Shown here: in pieces, positions 1 to 6,430 of the stretch
How the letters are laid out: each line of letters opens with the position of its first letter
How positions within the stretch are numbered: the first letter of the stretch is position 1
Assembly: GCA_902475025.1 (NCBI GenBank)
Contig: CABRXX010000059.1
Location: forward strand, 1 to 17,235
From: Merdiplasma sp905207905
GTDB taxonomy: Bacteria > Bacillota > Clostridia > Lachnospirales > Lachnospiraceae
Reading direction: 5' to 3'
Length of the DNA: 17,235 bases
Position numbers and translations under genes: made by a program
Notes under the pieces: generated by a model
Told to the model about the DNA's origin: nothing
The model's input: the letters and a program-made list of their open reading frames with translations, nothing else
The model's database searches: none

Positions 1-313
1 CATGATAATTGGTCATCAGAGATAACGTTCTTCCAAGCTCCACCTCTGTGTAATCATCAATGCCTTCAAACTGGATGTAGCCCACCTCATTATCTGCAAA
101 GATTGCCTTGAAGCTAAACAGGTATCCGTGCACACCTTCCTCATTCGTTCCCATATCTACTGCAAGATCCTTGGCAAATGTGAACTCTGCACCAGGTGCA
201 TATACGGTATTTCCATCAAGGGTCCAGCCTGCAAACTTCTTGCCAGCTGGCACTTCGCCATGATAATTGGTCATCAGAGATAACGTTCTTCCAAGCTCCA
301 CCTCTGTGTAATC
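1..313 (-). repeat. Tandem 258-bp module repeat in the surface protein gene
   Basis: Bases 1-55 recur without change at 259-313, a period of 258 bp (86 codons), and similarity continues beyond the exact block (both read on into a shared 'ctcaaactggatgtagccc'). A third, diverged module begins near 505 after 246 bp (82 codons). The exact nucleotide identity of the two left-hand copies, including silent positions, indicates recent duplication or gene conversion. More copies may lie beyond the left edge. Confidence 0.85.
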
Positions 314-958
314 GGCAATCCCCTCAAACTGGATGTAGCCCATCTCCGCTTCCTCAAAATACGGTACGAAGTTAAATACATATACTACCTCACCGTCTAT
401 TTCCGGGGTTTCCATATCAGCGCTTCCTGTAAAGGTGGATCCAGCCGGATAGACTGTGCCATTCAGTTCCCAGCCTGCAAACTTCTTGCCGGCCGGCACT
501 TCGCCATCATAACTTGCTTTCAGTGTCACAGCCGCACCAAGTTCTGTGATCTCTGCCACAACCCCCTCGTACTGTATCTTCTGAAGTTCAGATATTCCTG
601 GTTCCTCTGAGGAAACATCCTCTGTTTTTTCTTCCTGCTGTATAGCCTCTGTCGCAGCGGTTTCTGCTTCTGTCTCTGTCAGAGCTTCTGTCTCTGTCAA
701 AGCCTCTGTCTCTGTCAAAGCCTCTGCCTCTGTCAAAGCTTCTGTCTCTGTCAAAGCTTCTGTCTCCTGCATCAGAGCTTCTGTCTCCGTTAAAGCATCC
801 GCATTGTCTTCTGTCAAAGCTGACTCAATCACCGTATCCAGTCCGCTTTCCGTTGTTTCCATGCCTTCTGCAGCCATTGCTCCCATTGCACTGTTTAGTA
901 CAAAAGAAGCTGCCACACCAATGGCAAGGAAGTCCTTAAGTAACTTTTTCATTTTCAT
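1..958 (-). CDS. Secreted cell-surface protein with Thr/Glu repeats and InlB-B-like modules (3' end off window)
   Basis: Reading leftwards from ATG at 958 the frame stays open for 319 codons to the window edge, so only the N-terminal part is present. Residues 1-30 form a typical signal peptide: lysine-rich start (MKMKKLLKD), a hydrophobic stretch, and a likely cut after AMA. Then follows an acidic Thr/Glu-rich low-complexity stretch built of ALTETE hexapeptides (about residues 55-97). After that come modules of 82-86 residues, each with GEVPAGKKFAGW and a YxxG/PG turn, which resemble the InlB B-repeat (Listeria-Bacteroides repeat) class of extracellular beta-grasp modules; that assignment is by eye. 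A second ATG lies two codons downstream (952); 958 is preferred because AGAGG lies 12 bases upstream. The protein is probably exported and wall- or surface-associated, but the anchor would be beyond the left edge. Ligand unknown. It is divergent from the XRE gene at 1304 and shares its control region. Confidence 0.85.
   Translation of the reverse strand, partial: MKMKKLLKDFLAIGVAASFVLNSAMGAMAAEGMETTESGLDTVIESALTEDNADALTETEALMQETEALTETEALTEAEALTETEALTETEALTETEAETAATEAIQQEEKTEDVSSEEPGISELQKIQYEGVVAEITELGAAVTLKASYDGEVPAGKKFAGWELNGTVYPAGSTFTGSADMETPEIDGEVVYVFNFVPYFEEAEMGYIQFEGIADYTEVELGRTLSLMTNYHGEVPAGKKFAGWTLDGNTVYAPGAEFTFAKDLAVDMGTNEEGVHGYLFSFKAIFADNEVGYIQFEGIDDYTEVELGRTLSLMTNYH
668..796 (-). 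repeat. Seven tandem 18-bp units encoding ALTETE-type hexapeptides
   Basis: Seven successive units occupy 668-685, 686-703, 704-721, 722-739, 740-757, 758-778 and 779-796. Six are 18 bp and near-identical (plus-strand core ctctgtctctgtcaaagc); the unit at 758-778 has one extra codon. All lengths are multiples of three, so gain or loss of a unit would keep the frame. The encoded Thr/Glu-rich stretch sits between the signal peptide and the first folded module and may act as a stalk or spacer. Confidence 0.85.
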
Positions 959-1103
959 CTCTTTACAAATCCTCTCTGCCTTTCTGTTACATTTTTATAC
1001 ATTCTTTTCTGCCCTTGCCCTAAACCGTTCTGCCTTACAAACTCCCCCCCTAACCTTAATACTATCTCTGAGCAGCGTACTTCCCCCACTCATCGACATC
1101 TTA

Positions 1104-1132
1104 ACTATATATCTTATTTTCTAAGATGTCAA
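1104..1132 (-). promoter_or_regulatory. Promoter of the surface-protein gene
   Basis: On the minus strand a perfect -35 TTGACA (1132-1127) is followed after exactly 17 bases by TATAGT (1109-1104), a 5/6 match to the sigma-A -10. Transcription would start near 1097, giving a leader of about 140 nt that holds a run of seven G. The 17-bp spacer is almost filled by the palindrome at 1112-1126, so a protein bound there would block RNA polymerase. Confidence 0.65.
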
Positions 1133-1220
1133 CAAATTATATCTTATTTTATAAGACATCAAATCAAAATGTTTTTATCAAGGCACATCATAAACTCCGC
1201 ATATTTCTTAATTAATAAGA
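1112..1220. promoter_or_regulatory. Three TCTTA-N5-TAAGA palindromes (candidate XRE operators)
   Basis: The same 15-bp dyad occurs at 1112-1126 (spacer TTTTC), 1142-1156 (TTTTA) and 1206-1220 (ATTAA). The first two are 30 bp apart and also share flanks (ATCTTATTTT..TAAGA..TC-AA). The third is 64 bp further on, close to six helical turns. An additional half-site GACATCTTA (1095-1103) forms a perfect 9-bp inverted repeat with TAAGATGTC (1122-1130), overlapping the surface-protein -10 and start. Dyads of this size with a short spacer are usual for XRE/Cro-C1-type repressors; assignment to the neighbouring XRE protein is inference from position. Confidence 0.6.
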
Positions 1221-1232
1221 CAATAATCATTT

Positions 1233-1263
1233 TTGTCATTAAATTTAAGACTTTAGATATAAT
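1233..1263 (+). promoter_or_regulatory. Possible promoter of the XRE gene
   Basis: A perfect -10 TATAAT lies at 1258-1263. The best -35 is TTGTCA at 1233-1238, 5/6 match but with a long 19-bp spacer. The third palindrome (1206-1220) lies just upstream of this -35, a position suited to autoregulation. Confidence 0.4.
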
Positions 1264-1303
1264 TAAAAGATTTCATGTTATTATTAACTTTTGGAGGTGT
1301 TAT

Positions 1304-1654
1304 ATGACAAATTTTGGGAAAAATCTGAAACAGGCCCGCGAAAACAAGGAACTGACTCAAGAAGCTGTCATGAGGCTGACCGGTATTAATCGCAAATCTC
1401 TTTCCGGTTACGAAAATAATGTTGCGCAGCCCGATCTTATGACTTTTGCCACACTCGCTAAACTATATAATGTCTCCGCTGACCTGCTTCTCGGTATCGC
1501 TTCCGAACTTTCCGAGCAACTTCCCTCCCCAGCCGAACGTCAAGTCTTAAAAAAAATCAAAAAACTTGACCGCGAACATCTTGCCGAATTAAACGCACTG
1601 CTGGATATTATGCTGCATTATTCTTCCCCCGCACAAAATAAAGAACGTAAATAG
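1304..1654 (+). CDS. XRE-family helix-turn-helix transcriptional regulator
   Basis: This 116-residue protein has an N-terminal Cro/C1-type HTH over about residues 4-64. It starts GKNLKQARENKELTQ, has the recognition-helix region INRKSLSGYENN, and ends with PDLMTFATLAKLYNVSADLLLG, the classic layout of the family. The C-terminal part (about 75-116) is charged and helical and may be for dimerisation. Start chosen at 1304 because GGAGG (1293-1297) stands 6 bases before the ATG; the frame is open upstream to 1169 but that stretch is AT-rich with no ribosome site. It is divergent from the surface-protein gene, with the shared palindromes between them, so it most likely represses that gene and itself. 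The signal it responds to is not visible; it has no peptidase or ligand domain. Confidence 0.88.
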   Translation: MTNFGKNLKQARENKELTQEAVMRLTGINRKSLSGYENNVAQPDLMTFATLAKLYNVSADLLLGIASELSEQLPSPAERQVLKKIKKLDREHLAELNALLDIMLHYSSPAQNKERK

Positions 1655-1690
1655 GGCGCCGTACAGTCTTTTCTGACTATACAGCGCCCT
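1653..1690. terminator. Hairpin at the end of the XRE gene
   Basis: A 16-base stem with two mismatches (1653-1668 with 1675-1690, outer arm AGGGCGC/GCGCCCT, loop TTTTCT) begins inside the TAG stop codon. No U-run follows at once on the plus strand (a pyrimidine-rich stretch begins near 1706), so termination is plausible but not certain. It could also stop read-through from the spoVG side. The rest of the gap to 1829 shows no gene or motif. Confidence 0.45.
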
Positions 1691-1829
1691 GACTTTATGG
1701 ATATCCCTTTTTCTTTTACACCTACCGTTTGCAGTTTTTAATGCGAAAACTCACAATCCTTCTTTGATTTTAACAAACCCTTCTCATTCGCTTCGTTTCC
1801 AATGCTCTGGCCGGTTCAAACCGCAAAAG

Positions 1830-1858
1830 GGCTGTGGGAACCATTCGCCCCCACAGCC
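1830..1858 (-). terminator. Terminator-like hairpin after spoVG
   Basis: GGCTGTGGG (1830-1838) pairs perfectly with CCCACAGCC (1850-1858). Reading from spoVG on the minus strand the stem is followed by CTTTTG, a short and weak U-tract. It is the likely end of the glgC-glgD-spoVG transcript, about 40 bases after the spoVG stop. Confidence 0.6.
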
Positions 1859-1900
1859 TATTGTATCTCTTACTCTTCCTTCTTTTTACAGCTCTTATTC

Positions 1901-2194
1901 TTAGAGATCCGCACTGTCAGCGTACTCCGCTGCTCCTGCCTCTATTGCTCTTTGATACTCCTGCAGTATCACTTCCTGCATCCGTTCTCTTGTCACGGAG
2001 TTGATCGGATGCGCAATATCACGATACTCTCCACTGGCAGTCTTTCTGCTGGGCATAGCAATAAACAGCCCCTTTTCTCCGTCGATCACTTTAATATCGT
2101 GAACTACGAACTCCTCATCAAAGGTTACAGAAACCACTGCTTTCATCTTACCTTCCTTGGTTACTTTTCTTACCCTCACATCTGTAATTGTCAT
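1901..2194 (-). CDS. spoVG: Septation/sporulation regulator SpoVG
   Basis: The 97-residue product opens MTITDVRVRKVTKEGKMKAV, followed by the SpoVG hallmark segments DEEFVVHDIKVI, GLFIAMPSRKT and FRDIAHPINS-like YRDIAHPINS. Family members are about 85-100 residues. SpoVG is a small dimeric nucleic-acid-binding protein, named for its role in spore cortex formation and asymmetric septation in Bacillus and acting as a global regulator in other Firmicutes. Start set at 2194: AAAGGTGA lies 4 bases before the ATG and the product then begins like known SpoVG; the upstream GTG at 2227 lacks a ribosome site. It follows glgD with an 81-bp gap that contains a possible sigma-H promoter, so it may be both co-transcribed with the glycogen genes and separately switched on at the onset of sporulation. 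Confidence 0.95.
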   Translation of the reverse strand: MTITDVRVRKVTKEGKMKAVVSVTFDEEFVVHDIKVIDGEKGLFIAMPSRKTASGEYRDIAHPINSVTRERMQEVILQEYQRAIEAGAAEYADSADL

Positions 2195-2245
2195 AAGATC
2201 ACCTTTCCCAGAATAGTTACTGTTCACTCCGTTCTCAGCAACCCC

Positions 2246-2273
2246 GGATTCCCTTTCTCTTGTAATTTCCTCC
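2246..2273 (-). promoter_or_regulatory. Possible sigma-H promoter for spoVG
   Basis: On the minus strand GGAGGAAAT (2273-2265) fits the sigma-H -35 pattern RNAGGAWWW, and AGGGAATCC (2254-2246) fits RNNGAATWW except for the last two bases. The spacer is 10 bp, one less than the usual 11-12. Bacillus subtilis spoVG is a classic sigma-H gene, which makes the match more interesting. The -35 also resembles a ribosome site, but no start codon follows it at a useful distance. Confidence 0.4.
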
Positions 2274-2275
2274 CG

Positions 2276-3394
2276 CTAGATCACGTACCGCTCATCGGTC
2301 TCCGTTACCAGCTTGATCCCGTCTCCTCCGGTGTAATACGTATTGGCGCGTATGGTATCACGGCTCTCCACGATGCAATTTTCCAGATGCACATTGTCTC
2401 CCAGGTATACATCATTCAGCACAATGGAATTTTTGATCACACAGTTTTCTCCTACAAATACTTTCTTAAAGATCACAGAATTCTCCACATAACCATTGAT
2501 AATGGTCCCTGCGGACACAAGACTGTTTTTCACCTGACAACCAGGATTGTACTTGGCCGGCGGAAGATCATCCACCTTGGAATGTACATCCGGATACTGA
2601 CGGAAGAAGTAATTGCGCACCTCCGGCTTTAAAAAATCCATATTCGTCTTATAATAGGACTCCACAGACGCAATATTGCTCCAATAGCTGTCCATCTTAT
2701 AGCCATACATCCGCTTCACATCCTTGTACCGGATCAGTACATCCTTTACAAAATCAAATCTTCCCTCTGCCACAGATTTCTCAATCAGTTCGATCAACTG
2801 GCGTCTGCGTATCACATAGATACCGCAGGAAATGGTATGGGAAGTGGAGGCCATGGGCTTTTCATCAAACTGCTCGATTCTGCAGTCCTCATTCATCTTT
2901 AACAGCCCAAACCTGGTCACATCCTCCGTCTTTGGAATATCCTTGCAGACCACAGTCACATCTGCCTTCTTGGCGATATGATATTCCAACACCTTGTTAA
3001 AGTCCAGCTTATAGATCCCGTCTCCGGAAGCGATCACAACATAAGGTTCATGGCAGTTTTTCAGGAAATCCAGATTCTGGTGAATGGCATCTGCGGTTCC
3101 CCGGTACCAGAAACTGTTGTCCGCAGTCACCATGGGCGGGAAAACGAATAGGCCTCCCTGCTTTCTGCCAAAATCCCACCATTTGGAGGAGCTTAAATGC
3201 TCGTTTAAGGATCTGGAATTATATTGAGTAAAAATCGCCACCTTCTGAATGTGGGAATTAGACATACTGCTTAAAGCGAAATCAATGCTGCGGAAGCTGC
3301 CTGCAATGGGCATGGCCGCAATGGCCCGCTTGTTGGACAGCTCCTTCATGCGGTAGCTGTTGCCTCCTGCTAAAATCAATCCTACTGCTCTCAT
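2276..3394 (-). CDS. glgD: GlgD, non-catalytic/regulatory subunit of glucose-1-phosphate adenylyltransferase
   Basis: The 372-residue product has the nucleotidyltransferase fold, starting MRAVGLILAGGNSYRM, then GSFRSIDFALSSMSNS, WYRGTADAIHQNL and SGDGIYKLDF. It ends in a left-handed beta-helix-type region (about 280-360: repeated IxNGxVENSVI / CVIKNSIVLNDVYLGDN pattern). Compared with the GlgC next door, the active-site loop GGQGSRL is replaced by GGNSYRM and SGDHIYKMDY by SGDGIYKLDF. This is the pattern of the GlgD subunit that partners GlgC in Firmicutes and modulates its activity, with little or none of its own. The ATG overlaps the glgC stop by 4 bases (ATGA), so translation is coupled and equal dosage is likely. 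The ribosome site lies within the end of glgC. Confidence 0.95.
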   Translation of the reverse strand: MRAVGLILAGGNSYRMKELSNKRAIAAMPIAGSFRSIDFALSSMSNSHIQKVAIFTQYNSRSLNEHLSSSKWWDFGRKQGGLFVFPPMVTADNSFWYRGTADAIHQNLDFLKNCHEPYVVIASGDGIYKLDFNKVLEYHIAKKADVTVVCKDIPKTEDVTRFGLLKMNEDCRIEQFDEKPMASTSHTISCGIYVIRRRQLIELIEKSVAEGRFDFVKDVLIRYKDVKRMYGYKMDSYWSNIASVESYYKTNMDFLKPEVRNYFFRQYPDVHSKVDDLPPAKYNPGCQVKNSLVSAGTIINGYVENSVIFKKVFVGENCVIKNSIVLNDVYLGDNVHLENCIVESRDTIRANTYYTGGDGIKLVTETDERYVI

Positions 3395-4665
3395 GACACA
3401 ACACCTGCCTTATCTAAAGTTTCACCGCTTTCCAGAACTCCTCCCGGATAGTCCTCAGGCAGGGTTCTGCCTGTTATGGCTGTATTCTTGCCAATCTTTA
3501 CATCAGCAGGAATCTGGGTATCCTCCCCCACCACTGCCAGTCCAAAGGAATATACCTTTGGCTTTACTTTATTGGGAATATCCTCCCCCACTCCAAGCAC
3601 GGTCCGGTCGCCGATGGTACAGTTCTCCGCCACAATGGCCCGGTCTAACACAGCACCCTCCCCGACCACGGTTCCCTGCATGATAATAGAATCCCGAATC
3701 ACGGCTCCCTTGCCGATCACTACTCCAGAGCCGATAATGGAATTGCGCACCTCTCCGTATACCTCTGTGCCGTCTCCGATCAGGCTCCTGTAAATGCAGG
3801 CATCTTCTGCTATGTACTGGGGAGGAATAATCTCATTTCTGGTATAAATCTTCCAGAATTCTTCGTAAAGGTTAAACTCAGGAATAATATCGATCAGCTC
3901 CATATTGGCCTCCCAATAGGAACCCAGGGTGCCCACATCCTTCCAGTAACCATTGTACTCATAGGCCACCAGCGTCTGTCCCTGATCAAAGCAATAGGGG
4001 ATCACATGCTTTCCAAAATCGCAGCCTTCCTGTTCTGACAGGGTAATCAGCGCCTCCTTCAAAGTTTTCCAGTTAAAAATATAAATACCCATGGAAGCCA
4101 GATTGCTCTTGGGATGCTCCGGTTTCTCCTGAAACTCCGTAATGCGCCCCCGCTCATCCGTCACTACAATACCGAAGCGGCTGGCTTCTTCCTCCGGAAC
4201 CGGCATCACCGCAATGCTTACATCTGCATTGTGAGACTTGTGGTATCCCAGCATCACTTCGTAATCCATCTTATAGATGTGGTCACCAGACAGTATCAAC
4301 ACATACTCTGGATTGTAGGTCTCCATGTAGGCCAAATTCTGATAAATCGCATTGGCCGTTCCGGTATACCATTCCGTCTTGCCCACTTTTTCATAGGGCG
4401 GAAGCACTGTTACGCCTCCCACGTTCCGATCCAGATCCCAGGGAATGCCGATACCGATATGAGTATTCAGCCGCAGGGGCTGATACTGGGTCAGCACACC
4501 CACTGTATCAATGCCGGAATTAATACAGTTGCTCAAGGGAAAATCAATGATCCGATATTTCCCGCCGAAAGCGACCGCAGGCTTAGCAACTTTCGATGTC
4601 AGAACCCCAAGACGGCTGCCCTGTCCCCCTGCCAGCAGCATCGCGATCATTTCTTTTTTAATCAC
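3391..4665 (-). CDS. glgC: GlgC, glucose-1-phosphate adenylyltransferase (catalytic subunit)
   Basis: This 424-residue enzyme makes ADP-glucose from glucose-1-phosphate and ATP, the committed step of bacterial glycogen synthesis. Visible motifs are LAGGQGSRLG at residues 11-20 (nucleotide-binding loop), GGKYRIIDFPLSNCINSGI, EWYTGTANAIYQNL, SGDHIYKMDYE and FQEKPEHP. The C-terminal beta-helix has the hexapeptide pattern IIGSGVVIGKGAVIRDSIIMQGTVVGEG, split here into its turns. Length is normal for the family. Translation starts at GTG 4665 (GTG ATT AAA AAA GAA), giving the usual M-I-K-K-E-M-I-A-M beginning, with AGAGGTGA just upstream. An ATG overlaps this GTG by two bases but is followed at once by TGA. 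It is the first gene of the glgC-glgD(-spoVG) operon, with a good promoter about 30 bases upstream. Confidence 0.96.
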   Translation of the reverse strand: MIKKEMIAMLLAGGQGSRLGVLTSKVAKPAVAFGGKYRIIDFPLSNCINSGIDTVGVLTQYQPLRLNTHIGIGIPWDLDRNVGGVTVLPPYEKVGKTEWYTGTANAIYQNLAYMETYNPEYVLILSGDHIYKMDYEVMLGYHKSHNADVSIAVMPVPEEEASRFGIVVTDERGRITEFQEKPEHPKSNLASMGIYIFNWKTLKEALITLSEQEGCDFGKHVIPYCFDQGQTLVAYEYNGYWKDVGTLGSYWEANMELIDIIPEFNLYEEFWKIYTRNEIIPPQYIAEDACIYRSLIGDGTEVYGEVRNSIIGSGVVIGKGAVIRDSIIMQGTVVGEGAVLDRAIVAENCTIGDRTVLGVGEDIPNKVKPKVYSFGLAVVGEDTQIPADVKIGKNTAITGRTLPEDYPGGVLESGETLDKAGVVS

Positions 4666-4677
4666 ATTATCACCTCT
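4665..4677 (-). promoter_or_regulatory. glgC ribosome site with AUG-UGA overlapping the GUG start
   Basis: Minus-strand order is AGAGGTGATA, then ATGTGATT. ATG at 4667-4665 is followed immediately by the stop TGA (4664-4662), while GTG at 4665-4663 opens the glgC frame. The AGGTGA core is placed equally well for both starts. A start-stop AUG-UGA directly at the initiation site could hold or recycle ribosomes and lower glgC translation; this effect is inferred. Confidence 0.6.
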
Positions 4678-4696
4678 TGTACTTAATTGTGCAGTT

Positions 4697-4725
4697 ATTA
4701 TAGCATGGTTTTGTTATTTTGTGAA
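4697..4725 (-). promoter_or_regulatory. glgC promoter (extended -10)
   Basis: On the minus strand TTCACA (4725-4720, 5/6 match) is separated by 17 bases from a perfect TATAAT (4702-4697), preceded by the extended -10 dinucleotide as TGC. The start would be near 4690, giving a leader of about 25 nt with only the ribosome site. This is one of the best sigma-A promoters in the window. Confidence 0.75.
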
Positions 4726-4904
4726 CATATTTTACAATTTTTTTCAAAATATCATCTATTTTTAGAGCAAACTAATCATTTAATATAATTTTAATATCTA
4801 GATTTTTTGATATATTTTTACATTTTTCTGCATTATTCGACATATTTTTTATGTATTTTATCTAATTCTATCCCTTTCCTCTTTTCTTTTCTCTGTACGA
4901 AGTG
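4726..4904. other. AT-rich divergent intergenic region between glgC and murC
   Basis: This stretch is extremely AT-rich, with many short T- and A-tracts (for example near 4739, 4759, 4803, 4815, 4845) that could bend DNA or serve as UP elements for both divergent genes. No reading frame with a ribosome site is seen. A -10-like TATACT lies at 4905-4910 in front of murC but has no convincing -35. Confidence 0.4.
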
Positions 4905-4970
4905 TATACTAAAAAGGAATTGCAGATGAAAGCATTACATCCTATACAGAAAATCATAAAGGAGATCTCT

Positions 4971-6368
4971 ATGTATCAGATCAATTTTAAACAGCCGGTT
5001 TCGATTCATTTTATCGGCATCGGCGGCATCAGCATGAGCGGTCTGGCAGCTGTTCTTTTAAAAGAAGGTTTTCAAGTATCCGGCTCTGATGCCAAAGAAT
5101 CCTCCCTCACCCGATGGCTGGAAGAAAAAGGCGCCCGCATTGTTTACGGTCAGAGAGCTGAAAATATTTCCCAGGATCTGGATGTAGTAGTGTATACCGC
5201 TGCCATCCACCCGGATAATCCGGAATTTGCCGCCGCCAAGAATCTTAGTCTTCCCATGCTTACCAGAGCGGAGCTTCTGGGACAAATCATGAAAAATTAC
5301 GAGATGCCCATTGCAGTCTCCGGAACCCACGGAAAAACTACCACCACCTCCATGCTCTCCCATGTGCTGCTGGCGGCAGATCTGGATCCTACCATCTCCG
5401 TTGGAGGGATTTTAAAGGCTATCAACGGTAATATCCGGGTAGGAAATTCCCAGAACTTTATCACTGAGGCCTGCGAATACACCAACAGTTTTTTAAGCTT
5501 TTACCCCAAAATGAGTCTGATCTTAAATATTGATGCGGATCATCTGGACTTTTTCAAGGATCTGAATGATATCCGCCATTCTTTCCATCTTTTTGCCCAA
5601 AGGCTTCCCCAGGACGGCGCTCTGATCATCAACAGCTGCATTCCCAACCTGGCTGAAATCACAGAGGGATTATCCTGCCGGGTGATCACCTACGGCACTC
5701 CGGAAAGCGATTATTATGCTGCAGATGTTACATACAATGAGATGGGGTTCGGCAGCTTTACTCTCTTAAAGCATGGAAAGGAAATGGGCCGCTTCCACCT
5801 GATGGTGCCAGGGGACCACAACGTTTCCAACGCCACTGCCACCCTGGCAGCCGGAGATTTGCTGGGAATCTCCGCAGAGGATATGGCTAAGGGGCTTGCC
5901 TCCTTCACAGGAGCCAACCGGCGCTTTGAGCACAAAGGCTCCGTAAAGGGCATTACGGTGATTGATGACTATGCCCATCATCCCACAGAGATCGAAGCCA
6001 CTCTGCGGGCTGCCAAAAATTATCCCCACAAAACCTTATGGTGTGTGTTCCAGCCTCACACTTATACCAGAACCAAGGCGCTTTTGGATGATTTTGCCAG
6101 AGTGCTCTGCCTGGCAGACAGAGTAATCCTGGCAGATATCTATGCTGCCAGAGAAAAAAATACCGTAGGCATTTCCTCCCAGGATCTTCTGAAAAAGATT
6201 TTGGAAAAGGGAGGAAACGCCATCTATCTGCCGGATTTTGGTCAGATTGAGGACTATCTTCTGGAGCACTGCGTCAAAGATGACCTGGTGATCACTATGG
6301 GAGCCGGAGATGTAGTGACCATTGGGGAAAACCTGCTAAAAAAAGGCAAAATCTCTGCAGCAAACTGA
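4971..6368 (+). CDS. murC: UDP-N-acetylmuramate--L-alanine ligase MurC
   Basis: The 465-residue cytoplasmic ligase adds L-alanine to UDP-N-acetylmuramate, the first amino-acid step of peptidoglycan precursor synthesis, using ATP. Motifs in order: IGIGGISMSGLA at 15-26 (UDP-binding Rossmann loop), VSGTHGKTTTTSM at 116-128 (P-loop of Mur ligases), EACEYTNSFLSFYP at 166-179, NIDADHLDFF, ANRRFEHKG, DDYAHHPTEI and FQPHTYTRT, with VITMGAGDV near the end. Length matches the family (about 455-470). Start at 4971 is supported by AAAGGAG (4958-4964) 6 bases upstream; the frame is open from 4902, but the extra 23 codons have no ribosome site. It appears to be a single gene, divergent from glgC, with no clear terminator after it. 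The DnaA-box region follows. Confidence 0.96.
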   Translation: MYQINFKQPVSIHFIGIGGISMSGLAAVLLKEGFQVSGSDAKESSLTRWLEEKGARIVYGQRAENISQDLDVVVYTAAIHPDNPEFAAAKNLSLPMLTRAELLGQIMKNYEMPIAVSGTHGKTTTTSMLSHVLLAADLDPTISVGGILKAINGNIRVGNSQNFITEACEYTNSFLSFYPKMSLILNIDADHLDFFKDLNDIRHSFHLFAQRLPQDGALIINSCIPNLAEITEGLSCRVITYGTPESDYYAADVTYNEMGFGSFTLLKHGKEMGRFHLMVPGDHNVSNATATLAAGDLLGISAEDMAKGLASFTGANRRFEHKGSVKGITVIDDYAHHPTEIEATLRAAKNYPHKTLWCVFQPHTYTRTKALLDDFARVLCLADRVILADIYAAREKNTVGISSQDLLKKILEKGGNAIYLPDFGQIEDYLLEHCVKDDLVITMGAGDVVTIGENLLKKGKISAAN

Positions 6369-6430
6369 CGCAACTGCAAATTTACTGCGCAGCAAAAAAG
6401 ATTTCCCATGAAACAAGCAAAGCGTTTTTT

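Noticed and set aside
1169..1303. N-terminal extension of the XRE protein
   Set aside because: The 45 extra codons are AT-rich intergenic DNA overlapping the operators and have no ribosome site; GGAGG marks the start at 1304.
1802..2632. 276-codon open frame on the plus strand
   Set aside because: Antisense shadow of spoVG and glgD, with no family features.
4902..4970. Longer N-terminus for MurC
   Set aside because: Begins at a GTG overlapping a -10-like TATACT and has no ribosome site; AAAGGAG sets the start at 4971.
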